A DNA stretch of 16,167 bases from an uncultured Verrucomicrobiales bacterium. Its GTDB lineage: Bacteria; Verrucomicrobiota; Verrucomicrobiae; Limisphaerales; CANJSG01. The translations under genes and the position numbers were made by a program. Positions within the stretch are counted from its first letter, which is position 1, and the number at the start of each line of letters is the position of its first letter. Location of the stretch: positions 1 through 16,167 of the forward strand of contig CAMLMI010000074.1 of NCBI GenBank assembly GCA_946480965.1. Reading direction: 5' to 3'. The notes under the pieces were generated by a model. It worked only from the letters and a program-made list of their open reading frames with translations. It was not told where the DNA came from and did not search any database. Below, one piece after another: positions 6,336-16,167 of the stretch.

Positions 6336-9203
6336 ATGTCGCGCCGCAGACCGTTCCACTTCGGCTGGTTCCTTCCGCTCGCCATCCTCGCCGCCACGTC
6401 CGGTCGGGCCCAGATCGATCCGCCCGGGTTCCGTCCCCGGCCCTACGGTTCCCACGCGCTGGTGCAGGCCACGCTCCATGTCCGTCCCGGCGTGGTGGTG
6501 AGCAACGCGACGGTCGTGGTGCGGGACGGGCGCATCGTGGCCGCTGGAACCGGCGTGGCGACGCCGGCCGACGCGCGGGTCTGGGACTGCTCCGGACTGA
6601 CCATCTACGCGGGTTTCATCGATCCCTATGTCGTCGGCGTGACCAACAGCCGTCCGGCGGAGGCCGCGTCGGATGGTCCGGCGGAACCCCCGGGATCGTC
6701 CGCGGCGGCCGGTCCGAAGTTCTTCGGCGTGCCGGGGCAGGAACGCGATCCCGGCGGGGCGGGACCGGCCCACGGGATTCCCGACGTGACGCCGGAGTTC
6801 CGCGTCGGCCGGGTCTGGGGGCAGAACCCGGCGTTGGCGAAGGAGCTGCGCGGGCTCGGCTTCGCGGTCGCGCACATCGTGCCGGGCGACGGCATCTTCC
6901 GGGGGCAGGGCGCGGTGGTGGCGCTGGGCGAAAGCTCGCCGAACGAAGCCATGCTCCGGCCCGACGCGTCGCAGATCGTTGCCTTCCGCGCGCTGGCGGG
7001 AAGCGAGGGATATCCGAACTCCCTCATGGGCGTGATCGCCACCATTCGCCAGGCGGGCTTCGACGCGCAGCACTACCGGGTGGATCGGGAGGACTTCCGG
7101 CAACGCCCGCACGCCCGTCCGCGCCCGGCCCACAACGAGGCGCTGGAAGCGCTCCAGCCCGCCGGGCACGCGCAGCCGGTGTTCTTCGAGCCGGGCAGCG
7201 CGTTGATGGTGGACCGCGCCGGGCGCATCGCGGACGAGCTGGGCCTGACGAACCGCGTGATCGTCGCGAGCGGCGAGGAGTGGCGCCGGCCCGATCTGGC
7301 CGCGCAGGTGAAGGCTCCGTTCATCGTGCCGGTGGATTTCCCCGCGCTGCCCAAGCTGCCCGACGACCGGGCCTGGGACCAGATCTTGCTGGACGACCTG
7401 CGCGCCTGGGACTGGGCGGCGGAGAACCCCGCCGTGTTGCACCGGGCCGGGCTCGAAGTGGCTCTGACCACGCACGCGCTGCCGGACCGGAAGAGCTTCC
7501 GCGGGAACCTGCGCGCAGCGTTGGACCGGGGGCTCGACGCGACCGACGCCCTGGCCGCGTTGACCACCGTGCCCGCGAAGCTGCTGGGGATGTCCGACAC
7601 GCTCGGCACCGTCGAGGCGGGCCGCATCGCGAACCTCATCGTCGTGGCGGGCGACTACTTCGATCCCGAGTCGAAGATCCGCAGCGTGTGGATCGATGGC
7701 CGTGCCCACGAGATGGCCACCGACAAGCCCGCGGAGGAAACCGGCGAGAGTTCCGAGGCCAGACAGAAGGCGCAGACGAAGAAGAAGGAGCAGCGGGAAC
7801 TGGCCGCGAAACGCTTGGCGCGATCGCCCTTGATCGACCGTGGTCCGCTCACCAATCCCCCCGCCGTCGTGGTGCGCGGCGCGACGGTCTGGACCTCGGG
7901 AGCGGTCGGCATCGTGACCAACGCCAGTCTCGTGATCGCCGGTGGCAAGGTCGTGGCCGTTTCCCCGTCCGCCGAGATCCCGTCCGCCGCGCACGTCGTC
8001 GAAGGGCTGGGGCTGCACGTCACTCCCGGCATCATCGACGCCCACAGCCATTCGATGATCCTCGGCGGCGTCAACGAAGGCATCCTGCCCAGCACGGCGA
8101 TGGTCCGCATCGGCGACGTGGTGAACTCCGAGACGGACAACATCCGCCAGCAGCTCGCCGGCGGGACGACCATCGCGAACCTCCTGCACGGCTCGGCCAA
8201 TCCCATTGGCGGCCAGAGCGCCGTGATCAAGCTGCGCGACGGCCAGGGGCCGGAAGGGTTGAAGCTCGCGGGTGCGCCGGGCGGCATCAAGTTCGCCCTT
8301 GGCGAGAACGTGAAGCAGGCCAACTGGGGCGACAGGAACGTGACCCGGTTTCCCCAGAGCCGCATGGGCGTGCCGACCTTCTACGTGAACCGCTTCACCG
8401 CCGCGCAGCAGTATCGCGAGGCTTGGAAGAACTGGCGCGAGGCCGGGGTGCCCCCGCGCCGCGACCTGGAGCTGGAGGCCATCGGCGAGATCCTCGAAGG
8501 CTCGCGCCTCATCCACTGCCACAGCTACCGGCAGGACGAGATCCTCGCCTTTCTCCGCACGATGGAGTCGTTCCAGGTCCGCGTGGCCACGCTCCAGCAC
8601 ATCCTGGAAGGCTACAAGGTGGCCGACGAGATCGCGCGGCACGGCGCGGGCGCGAGCAGCTTCTCCGACTGGTGGGCCTACAAATACGAGGTCATCGACG
8701 CCATTCCCCACAACGGCAGCCTGCTCCGCGAACGCGGCGTCTCGGTCAGCTTCAACTCCGATTCCAACGACCATGCCCGCCGTCTGAACCTCGAGGCGGC
8801 CAAGGCCGTGAAGTATGGCGGCACGCCGGAGGACGAGGCCCTGAAGTTCGTCACCCTCAACCCGGCCCGACAGCTCGGCATCGCCGACCGCGTGGGTTCG
8901 TTGGAGGTCGGCAAGGATGGCGACTTCGTCCTCTGGTCCGGCCATCCGCTCGACTCCCGCAGCGTCTGCCTCCAGACGTGGATCGAGGGCCGGCAATACT
9001 TCGACCGGGCGCGGGAAGCGGAGCGCGTCGGTCGCCTGGCGGAGGAACGGGAAGCGCTGGTCGCCAAGGCCAGGAAACTGTCGGCCGGGGGCGGCGACGC
9101 CTCCGCCGGCGACAAGGCGCGGGAGAAGTTCTTCCTCCGCGTCTTCGAGCACGCCCGCCAGTCCGGTGTCCTGAACTGCGAGGACTGCCAATTGCCATTC
9201 TGA
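6336..9203 (+). CDS. Secreted two-module amidohydrolase-superfamily protein (first module degenerate)
   Basis: A 955-residue protein built from two imidazolonepropionase-like amidohydrolase modules. A Sec signal peptide (about 1-25, 'ATSGRAQ') supports the ATG at 6336. In-frame ATGs at 6207, 6306 and 6318 would put extra residues before it. Module 1 (about 42-465) keeps the composite-domain strands, the 'GRIVAAGTG' turn and the C-terminal 'TTVPAKLLGMSD..GTVEAGRIANLIV' block. At the usual HxH position it reads 'GFIDPYV' (93-99), with no histidine pair. A lysine-rich linker (about 475-495) joins module 2 (about 511-955). Module 2 has 'GIIDAHSHS' with H570 and H572, 'HCHS' with H727 and H729, H755 in 'LQHI', and D809 in 'FNSDS', so its metal site looks complete. 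It is expected to cleave amide or ester-like bonds of an unknown compound outside the cytoplasm. It is followed 12 bases later by a partner gene. Confidence 0.88.
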   Translation: MSRRRPFHFGWFLPLAILAATSGRAQIDPPGFRPRPYGSHALVQATLHVRPGVVVSNATVVVRDGRIVAAGTGVATPADARVWDCSGLTIYAGFIDPYVVGVTNSRPAEAASDGPAEPPGSSAAAGPKFFGVPGQERDPGGAGPAHGIPDVTPEFRVGRVWGQNPALAKELRGLGFAVAHIVPGDGIFRGQGAVVALGESSPNEAMLRPDASQIVAFRALAGSEGYPNSLMGVIATIRQAGFDAQHYRVDREDFRQRPHARPRPAHNEALEALQPAGHAQPVFFEPGSALMVDRAGRIADELGLTNRVIVASGEEWRRPDLAAQVKAPFIVPVDFPALPKLPDDRAWDQILLDDLRAWDWAAENPAVLHRAGLEVALTTHALPDRKSFRGNLRAALDRGLDATDALAALTTVPAKLLGMSDTLGTVEAGRIANLIVVAGDYFDPESKIRSVWIDGRAHEMATDKPAEETGESSEARQKAQTKKKEQRELAAKRLARSPLIDRGPLTNPPAVVVRGATVWTSGAVGIVTNASLVIAGGKVVAVSPSAEIPSAAHVVEGLGLHVTPGIIDAHSHSMILGGVNEGILPSTAMVRIGDVVNSETDNIRQQLAGGTTIANLLHGSANPIGGQSAVIKLRDGQGPEGLKLAGAPGGIKFALGENVKQANWGDRNVTRFPQSRMGVPTFYVNRFTAAQQYREAWKNWREAGVPPRRDLELEAIGEILEGSRLIHCHSYRQDEILAFLRTMESFQVRVATLQHILEGYKVADEIARHGAGASSFSDWWAYKYEVIDAIPHNGSLLRERGVSVSFNSDSNDHARRLNLEAAKAVKYGGTPEDEALKFVTLNPARQLGIADRVGSLEVGKDGDFVLWSGHPLDSRSVCLQTWIEGRQYFDRAREAERVGRLAEEREALVAKARKLSAGGGDASAGDKAREKFFLRVFEHARQSGVLNCEDCQLPF

Positions 9204-9215
9204 ACCCGACCGGCC

Positions 9216-10520
9216 ATGAAACCCCTTGTCCCCGCCCTTCTCGCGCTCGGCCTCTGCGCCGCCGTTTTGCCCGCCCGGGCCGCTTCGCTGCTGTTGACCA
9301 ACGGCATCCTCCACACCGTCTCCGGGCCGTCCCTCACCAACGCCTCGCTGCTCATCCGCGACGGCAAGATCGCCGCGCTCGGGACGGATCTCGCGTTGCC
9401 TGCCGACACCGTCGTTGACCTTGGCGGCCGACAGGTGTTCCCCGGGCTGGTCTCGCCCACCACCATTCTCGGCCTTCAGGAGATCGATTCCGTCCGTGCC
9501 ACGATCGACACCACGGAGGTCGGCTCCTTCACGCCCGACGTCTTCTCGTGGGTCGCGGTCAATCCCGACTCCGAGCTCATCCCCGTGGCCCGGGCCAACG
9601 GCTACACCCACGTTCAGCCCATTCCGCTCGGAGGGTTGGTCGCCGGACAGTCGTCGGTGATCCAGCTCGCCGGTTGGACCATCGAGGAGATGGCCATCCG
9701 CCGGTCGGCCGGGCTGCACCTGTATTGGCCCGGCTTCCGGCTGGACATGACCCCGAAGGAGCGCTTCACCGGGCGCGGCAAGTGGAAGTCCCCGCAGGAC
9801 CAGGTGAAGGAACGCGACGAGAAGCTGCGCGAGATCGACGGCTTCTTCAACGAGGCCGGGGCCTACGCCAGGGCGCGCGAGGCCGGGATCGATGCGCCGG
9901 GCTTCAAGCCCGTGCCCGCCTGGGAGGCCATGCGGCCCGTGCTGCGCGGCGAGGTGCCGCTCTTCATCCACGCCGACGAAGCCCAGCAGATCGAATCCGC
10001 CGTGGGCTGGGCCATGAAGCGCCGCCTGAAGATGGTCCTCGCCGGCGGGCGGGACGCTTGGCGCGTGGCCGGGCTGCTGGCCGACAACCGCATCCCCGTG
10101 GCCTACGAGCACGTCTTCACCCAGCCCGTGCGCGACACCGACGCCTACGACACGCACTTCTCCGCCCCGGCGGTGCTGGCCAGGGCCGGGGTCAAGGTGT
10201 CCTTCACCGACGGCACCGACCGCTTCGGCGCTTCGAACATCCGCAACGTGCCCTACGCCGCCGCCCAGGCCGTGGCCTTCGGCCTGCCGCGCGACGAGGC
10301 GATCAAGGGGCTCACGCTCCATCCGGCGGAGCTGCTGGGCTTGGCGGATCGGCTCGGATCGCTGGAAACGGGCAAGGACGCCACCTTCTTCGTCGCCGAC
10401 GGCGACATCCTCGACCTCCGCGCCAACGTCGTCCGCATGTGGATCGGCGGCCGGGAGGTTTCCCTCGAAAGCCGCCACACCCGCCTCTACGAACGCTACC
10501 GCAGCCGTCCCAAACCCTGA
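9216..10520 (+). CDS. Secreted amidohydrolase-superfamily protein lacking the first HxH pair
   Basis: A 434-residue exported protein with a Sec signal peptide (about 1-23, 'VLPARAAS'). It has an amidohydrolase composite domain at both ends ('IRDGKIAALGTDLALPADTV' and 'LADRLGSLETGKDATFFV'). The sequence where HxH is expected reads 'FPGLVSPTTILGL' (75-87), so both metal histidines are missing. H252 in 'FIHAD' and D332 or D335 in 'SFTDGTDRFG' remain. The 'QEIDSVRAT...FTPDV' and 'GGLV.GQSSVIQL' blocks belong to a recognisable subfamily that, from memory of Bacteroidota and Verrucomicrobiota proteins, typically reads N-T-T or S-T-T here, so the loss is a family trait and not a local mutation. The start ATG is 12 bases after the previous stop, so the two are probably co-transcribed. 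It may be a non-catalytic partner or use a single-metal site (inference). Confidence 0.87.
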   Translation: MKPLVPALLALGLCAAVLPARAASLLLTNGILHTVSGPSLTNASLLIRDGKIAALGTDLALPADTVVDLGGRQVFPGLVSPTTILGLQEIDSVRATIDTTEVGSFTPDVFSWVAVNPDSELIPVARANGYTHVQPIPLGGLVAGQSSVIQLAGWTIEEMAIRRSAGLHLYWPGFRLDMTPKERFTGRGKWKSPQDQVKERDEKLREIDGFFNEAGAYARAREAGIDAPGFKPVPAWEAMRPVLRGEVPLFIHADEAQQIESAVGWAMKRRLKMVLAGGRDAWRVAGLLADNRIPVAYEHVFTQPVRDTDAYDTHFSAPAVLARAGVKVSFTDGTDRFGASNIRNVPYAAAQAVAFGLPRDEAIKGLTLHPAELLGLADRLGSLETGKDATFFVADGDILDLRANVVRMWIGGREVSLESRHTRLYERYRSRPKP

Positions 10521-10556
10521 ACGGATCGGGACCGCTCCTTGGCGGCAAGCGGTCTC

Positions 10557-10593
10557 AAAAAAAAGCCACCGTCGCCGAAGAGGCGACGGTGGC
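10557..10593 (-). terminator. Intrinsic terminator of katG
   Basis: On the minus strand, GCCACCGTCGCC-TCTTC-GGCGACGGTGGC (arms at plus 10582-10593 and 10565-10576) is followed directly by eight T residues (plus 10557-10564 are A). A perfect 12-bp stem with a T8 tail 20 bases past the katG stop is a strong intrinsic terminator. On the plus strand the same stem is not followed by T, so it is not a convincing terminator for the amidohydrolase operon. Confidence 0.93.
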
Positions 10594-10613
10594 GGGCGAC
10601 GGACGGTAAGGGA

Positions 10614-13818
<3,205 letters not shown>

Positions 13819-13916
13819 GCGGAGTTCGGCGAAAGCAGGGCGCGGCCGGCAACGGGCACCCCGGTTGTGCGCAGCCTTCCTTTGACCTTTGGCTTTCTCC
13901 CGGCACTCTCCGGCGC

Positions 13917-15140
13917 ATGACTGAAACCGCTTCCGGCCATCCCGCGTCGCTCGGACCCGTCACGGCCGGCGTTCCCAAGAAGTTCAAGGCTCCCAAGGCG
14001 TCGAAGCTCGACGCGGCGACCAAGCCCGGCGTGGCGGAAACGGCCGCGCCGTCGGACCCGGAGTTCAGCTTCAGCCTCAAGCCGCACGAGATCGCGCGGC
14101 ACTTGGACCGCTTCGTCATCGGGCAGAAGGAGGCGAAGAAGGTTTTGGGCGTCGCGCTCTGCGACCATTTCCAGCACGTGCGGATGACGCGGGAAGGGAA
14201 CGGCGCGCCGTTCTACCAGAAGCAGAACGTGCTGCTCATCGGCCCCACCGGCGTGGGCAAGACGCACTTGATCCGTTCGGCGGCGGAGCTGATCGGCGTG
14301 CCGTTCGTGAAGGCGGACGCGACGAAGTTCAGCGAGACCGGCTACGTGGGCGGCGACGTGGACGACCTGGTGCGCGACCTCTATCGCCGCTCCGGCAACA
14401 ACGTGAAGCGGGCGGAGACCGGCATCATCTACCTCGACGAAGTGGACAAGCTGGCGACGAATACGCCCGGTGCCGGTCGCGATGTTTCCGGGCGCGGCGT
14501 GCAGACGAATCTGCTGAAGCTGATGGAGGACGGCGACGTGCCGCTCGTCTCTCCGAACGACATGACGGGCCAGCTCCAGGCGGCGATGACGGCGATGCGG
14601 GGCGGGGGACAGACCGCGCCGGAGGTCATCAGCACACGGCACATTCTCTTCATCGTCAGCGGCGCGTTCTCGGGCATCGACCAACTCATCCGTCATCGCC
14701 TGGGCGCGGCGGGCGAGAAGAAGGCGGCGAAACTCTCGCTGGACGATCTCTACCAGCAGGTGACGACGCCGGACCTCGTGGGCTACGGACTGGAGCCGGA
14801 GTTCATCGGGCGTTTGCCGGTGCGCGTGGCCTGCCACGGCCTGGACAAGGACGATCTCTTCGATGTGCTGCGGAAGAGCGAGAGCAGCCTGATCCATCAA
14901 TACGAGCGCGCCTTCGCGGCCTATGGCATCGCGTGCGACTTTCAGGACGACGGGCTGCGGGCCCTGGCCGATCTGGCCAGCGGCGAGAACACGGGCGCGC
15001 GCGGGTTGATGACGGTTTGCGAACGCGTCTTCCGCGATCTGAAGTTCCGCCTGCCGCACAGCCGCGTGAAGAAGTTCACCGTGACGGCGAAGCTGGTGGA
15101 GAACCCGCAGGCGGAGCTGAAGCGCTTGTTGAAGGCGTGA
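13917..15140 (+). CDS. ClpX-like AAA+ unfoldase without zinc-binding domain or IGF loop
   Basis: A 407-residue AAA+ ATPase of the ClpX/HslU group. It has Walker A 'GPTGVGKT' at 109-116, pore loop 'GYVG' at 142-145, Walker B 'IIYLDE' at 170-175, arginine finger 'FIGRL' at 296-300 and sensor 2 'TGARGL' at 359-364, so it should be an active ring unfoldase. In place of the N-terminal C4 zinc-binding domain of ClpX it has about 50 residues rich in Pro, Ala and Lys. After 'FSGIDQLIRHRLG' (251-263) the IGF-type loop used to dock ClpP is absent: residues 264-275 read 'AAGEKKAAKLSL'. The region at 208-240 is also a non-ClpX insertion rich in Met and Gly. The ATG at 13917 is used. The frame is open 34 codons upstream, but without an ATG. 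It lies 98 bases after oxyR in the same direction. Confidence 0.87.
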   Translation: MTETASGHPASLGPVTAGVPKKFKAPKASKLDAATKPGVAETAAPSDPEFSFSLKPHEIARHLDRFVIGQKEAKKVLGVALCDHFQHVRMTREGNGAPFYQKQNVLLIGPTGVGKTHLIRSAAELIGVPFVKADATKFSETGYVGGDVDDLVRDLYRRSGNNVKRAETGIIYLDEVDKLATNTPGAGRDVSGRGVQTNLLKLMEDGDVPLVSPNDMTGQLQAAMTAMRGGGQTAPEVISTRHILFIVSGAFSGIDQLIRHRLGAAGEKKAAKLSLDDLYQQVTTPDLVGYGLEPEFIGRLPVRVACHGLDKDDLFDVLRKSESSLIHQYERAFAAYGIACDFQDDGLRALADLASGENTGARGLMTVCERVFRDLKFRLPHSRVKKFTVTAKLVENPQAELKRLLKA

Positions 15141-15142
15141 AG

Positions 15143-15172
15143 CGGAGCGCGGACAGTCTCGTCCGCGCTCCG
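15143..15172. repeat. Palindromic REP-like element, copy 2
   Basis: A perfect inverted repeat with arms CGGAGCGCGGAC (15143-15154) and GTCCGCGCTCCG (15161-15172) around the loop AGTCTC. The arms are identical to those of the copy at 4419-4448. It begins two bases after the stop codon of the ClpX-like gene, so it would form a 3' hairpin on that message. No T-run follows. Confidence 0.85.
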
Positions 15173-15471
15173 TTGTCGGGCCGCTTGTAGCCTATGAAAG
15201 ACATCGTCCACTGGATTCACCCGAACGGGTGAGGGCTTGGCGGGCCTGTATTCACAGGGTTTTTCCCGCATTCGTCACATTGGAGTGAACTTCGGGTTTG
15301 CCAGCGGGCGCGGCAGGACGCTAGTTGGTGGCCGTTACCACTGAAATCGACCGGAGGGCTCAACCCTGTCGCCCGGTAGATTCTCAACGATCGGCGTCGG
15401 GAATTTCTGCAAGGAGCGGGACGGGGCATTCCGGGAGAGGTGACGGAAACACGACCTGGAAAAGACGTATC
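15173..15471. other. 299-base intergenic region with no confident gene
   Basis: I see no convincing protein gene or known RNA family here. It holds a 12-codon open frame at 15194-15232 (MKDIVHWIHPNG) without a ribosome binding site. The end of that frame coincides with a small hairpin, TCACCC-GAAC-GGGTGA (15217-15232). Several weaker inverted pairs lie further on (GTGG..CCAC near 15326-15340 and AGGG..CCCT near 15356-15368). The last part must hold the promoter of the following secreted-protein gene, but no clear -35/-10 pair stands out. A purine-rich GAGAGGTGA near 15435-15443 is too far from the ATG to serve as a normal Shine-Dalgarno site. Confidence 0.5.
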
Positions 15472-16167
15472 ATGACACCCCATAGAACCCTGCTCGCCCT
15501 CGCGTGCGCCTCCCTCTTGGGCGGCGCGGCCCGGGCGCAGACCGAAGCGGTGCTGACCGACATCGGCAGCGCCAACCCCGTGCCCAATGCCGACGACATC
15601 GCGCAGCTCGAAATCAGCGGCTACTCCAACCGACCGGACGGGCTGAACTACTACATCGACGACCCCAACCCTCCGGGACAGACCTTCACCACCGGAGGCA
15701 ACCTCCAGGGCTACACGCTCGATTCGCTCGCGATCCGCACGGCGGGCGGCGGCGGCAACAATGTCACAAATCCCCAAGCGTATCGACTCCGGCTCTATTC
15801 GCTGAACGGCGCGACGGCCACGCTCGTGGGCGACTTCATCTCCCCGGCGGACTTCGCCTTCACCGAGACGAACTGGCTGCAATGGACCGGCCTCCCGCTC
15901 GTCCTCGCCGCGAACACGACCTACGCCTACACCTTCGCGCGGGTCACGACCGGTTGGGAAAGCCTCTACAACGCGGGCGGCAATCTCTACGCGGGCGGCG
16001 AACTGGCGCTCATTCCTCCGGCGGGCGGCGCGGTGACGTTCGGCGCGAGCCATGCGTTCGACGGCACGTTCCACGTCGGGCTCACGGCCAACACGGCGGA
16101 TGTCGCCCCGCAGATCACGGCGCAGCCCGTGTCGCTGAGCCGCTATGCCGGACGTGCCGCCGCCTTC
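15472..16167 (+). CDS. N-terminal part of a large secreted protein with Ig-like domain (3' end outside the window)
   Basis: An ATG at 15472 opens a frame that stays open to the window end (232 codons), so the gene is truncated on the right. Residues 1-22 form a clear Sec signal peptide (basic start, 'LLALACASLLGGAARA', cleavage before Q23). Residues about 23-205 are a beta-rich region with 'GQTFTTGGNLQGYTLDSLAIR' character, repeated Gly-Gly-Asn turns and many aromatics. It resembles the N-terminal region of secreted Verrucomicrobiota proteins, but I cannot name a domain. From about residue 212, 'APQITAQPVSLSRYAG' is the typical opening of an I-set Ig-like domain, so more Ig repeats probably follow. 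It is likely an extracellular or surface protein of the same general class as the one at the left edge. No shared order of domains can be shown from this fragment. Confidence 0.85.
   Translation, partial: MTPHRTLLALACASLLGGAARAQTEAVLTDIGSANPVPNADDIAQLEISGYSNRPDGLNYYIDDPNPPGQTFTTGGNLQGYTLDSLAIRTAGGGGNNVTNPQAYRLRLYSLNGATATLVGDFISPADFAFTETNWLQWTGLPLVLAANTTYAYTFARVTTGWESLYNAGGNLYAGGELALIPPAGGAVTFGASHAFDGTFHVGLTANTADVAPQITAQPVSLSRYAGRAAAF

Noticed and set aside
6182..9418. A 1078-codon plus-strand frame overlapping the first amidohydrolase gene
   Set aside because: The translation is Arg/Gly/Pro-rich with no domain, typical of a +1 shadow of GC-rich coding sequence.
6204..10478. A 1424-codon open frame on the minus strand spanning both amidohydrolase genes
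   Set aside because: The plus strand carries two clearly recognisable proteins with signal peptides and family motifs. The minus frame is low-complexity (Gly, Ala, Arg, His, Asp rich) and arises from third-position G/C bias opposite the real frame.
10528..10556. A hairpin GACCGCT...AGCGGTC after the second amidohydrolase gene, considered as its terminator
   Set aside because: It is followed on the plus strand by A8, not T, has an 11-base loop and a short stem. The A8 belongs to the minus-strand katG terminator.
13819..13916. TTGACC upstream of the ClpX-like gene, considered as a -35 box
   Set aside because: No credible -10 follows at 16-18 bases, and the string overlaps the recurrent CTTTGACCTTTGG text.
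15445..15471. GGAAAC and CGTATC just before the last gene, considered as an ECF sigma-factor promoter
   Set aside because: The 15-base spacing is short and the transcript would start inside the gene, after its ATG.
15173..15471. Possible riboswitch in the gap before the last gene
   Set aside because: A few small inverted pairs are present, but no conserved core of the cobalamin, SAM or c-di-GMP classes could be recognised.

Overview
The window is GC-rich (about two thirds G+C by eye), densely coded bacterial chromosome. The gene set points to the Verrucomicrobiota: a DUF5069 protein, a secreted DUF1080 (3-keto-disaccharide hydrolase type) protein, very large secreted Ig-repeat proteins ending in 'YELQ..TNL..GW...FFR'-type modules, paired secreted amidohydrolases, and almost no recognisable Shine-Dalgarno sequences. 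No rRNA, tRNA, phage, transposase or CRISPR feature is visible. This assignment is inferred from family content, not from a marker gene.

Layout. (1) 2-1606, plus: the C-terminal 534 residues of a large secreted protein with Ig-like repeats, followed closely by a DUF5069 gene (1626-2093) and a small lipoprotein of unknown function (2201-2950) that is visibly poorer in G+C than its surroundings. (2) 6170-2956, minus: a DUF1080 protein with its own intrinsic terminator, then a family 2 glycosyltransferase with a membrane-bound C terminus, then a cardiolipin synthase. A perfect 12-bp-stem palindrome lies between the last two. (3) 6336-10520, plus: two secreted amidohydrolase-superfamily proteins in an apparent operon. 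The first is a two-module fusion with one intact and one degenerate metal site. The second is a single module that has lost the first HxH pair. (4) 10614-12812, minus: catalase-peroxidase KatG with a strong terminator, divergent from (5) 12928-13818, plus: OxyR, whose redox cysteines fall at residues 199 and 208. The katG-oxyR spacer carries a four-part OxyR-type operator that runs into the oxyR start codon. (6) 13917-15140, plus: a ClpX-like AAA+ unfoldase that lacks the zinc-binding domain and the IGF loop, followed by a second copy of the palindromic repeat. (7) 15472 to the window end, plus: the start of another large secreted protein.

How the parts fit. katG and oxyR form a classical peroxide-response pair: oxidised OxyR should activate katG from the shared operator and probably restrain its own gene. 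The glycosyltransferase and cardiolipin synthase both suggest envelope work, but the palindrome between them and the separate leader make joint transcription uncertain. The secreted hydrolases and giant Ig proteins fit a lifestyle of extracellular polymer breakdown. The points most worth following are the OxyR operator, the ClpX-like protein that appears built to work without ClpP, the amidohydrolase pair with lost metal ligands, and the dispersed palindromic repeat family.
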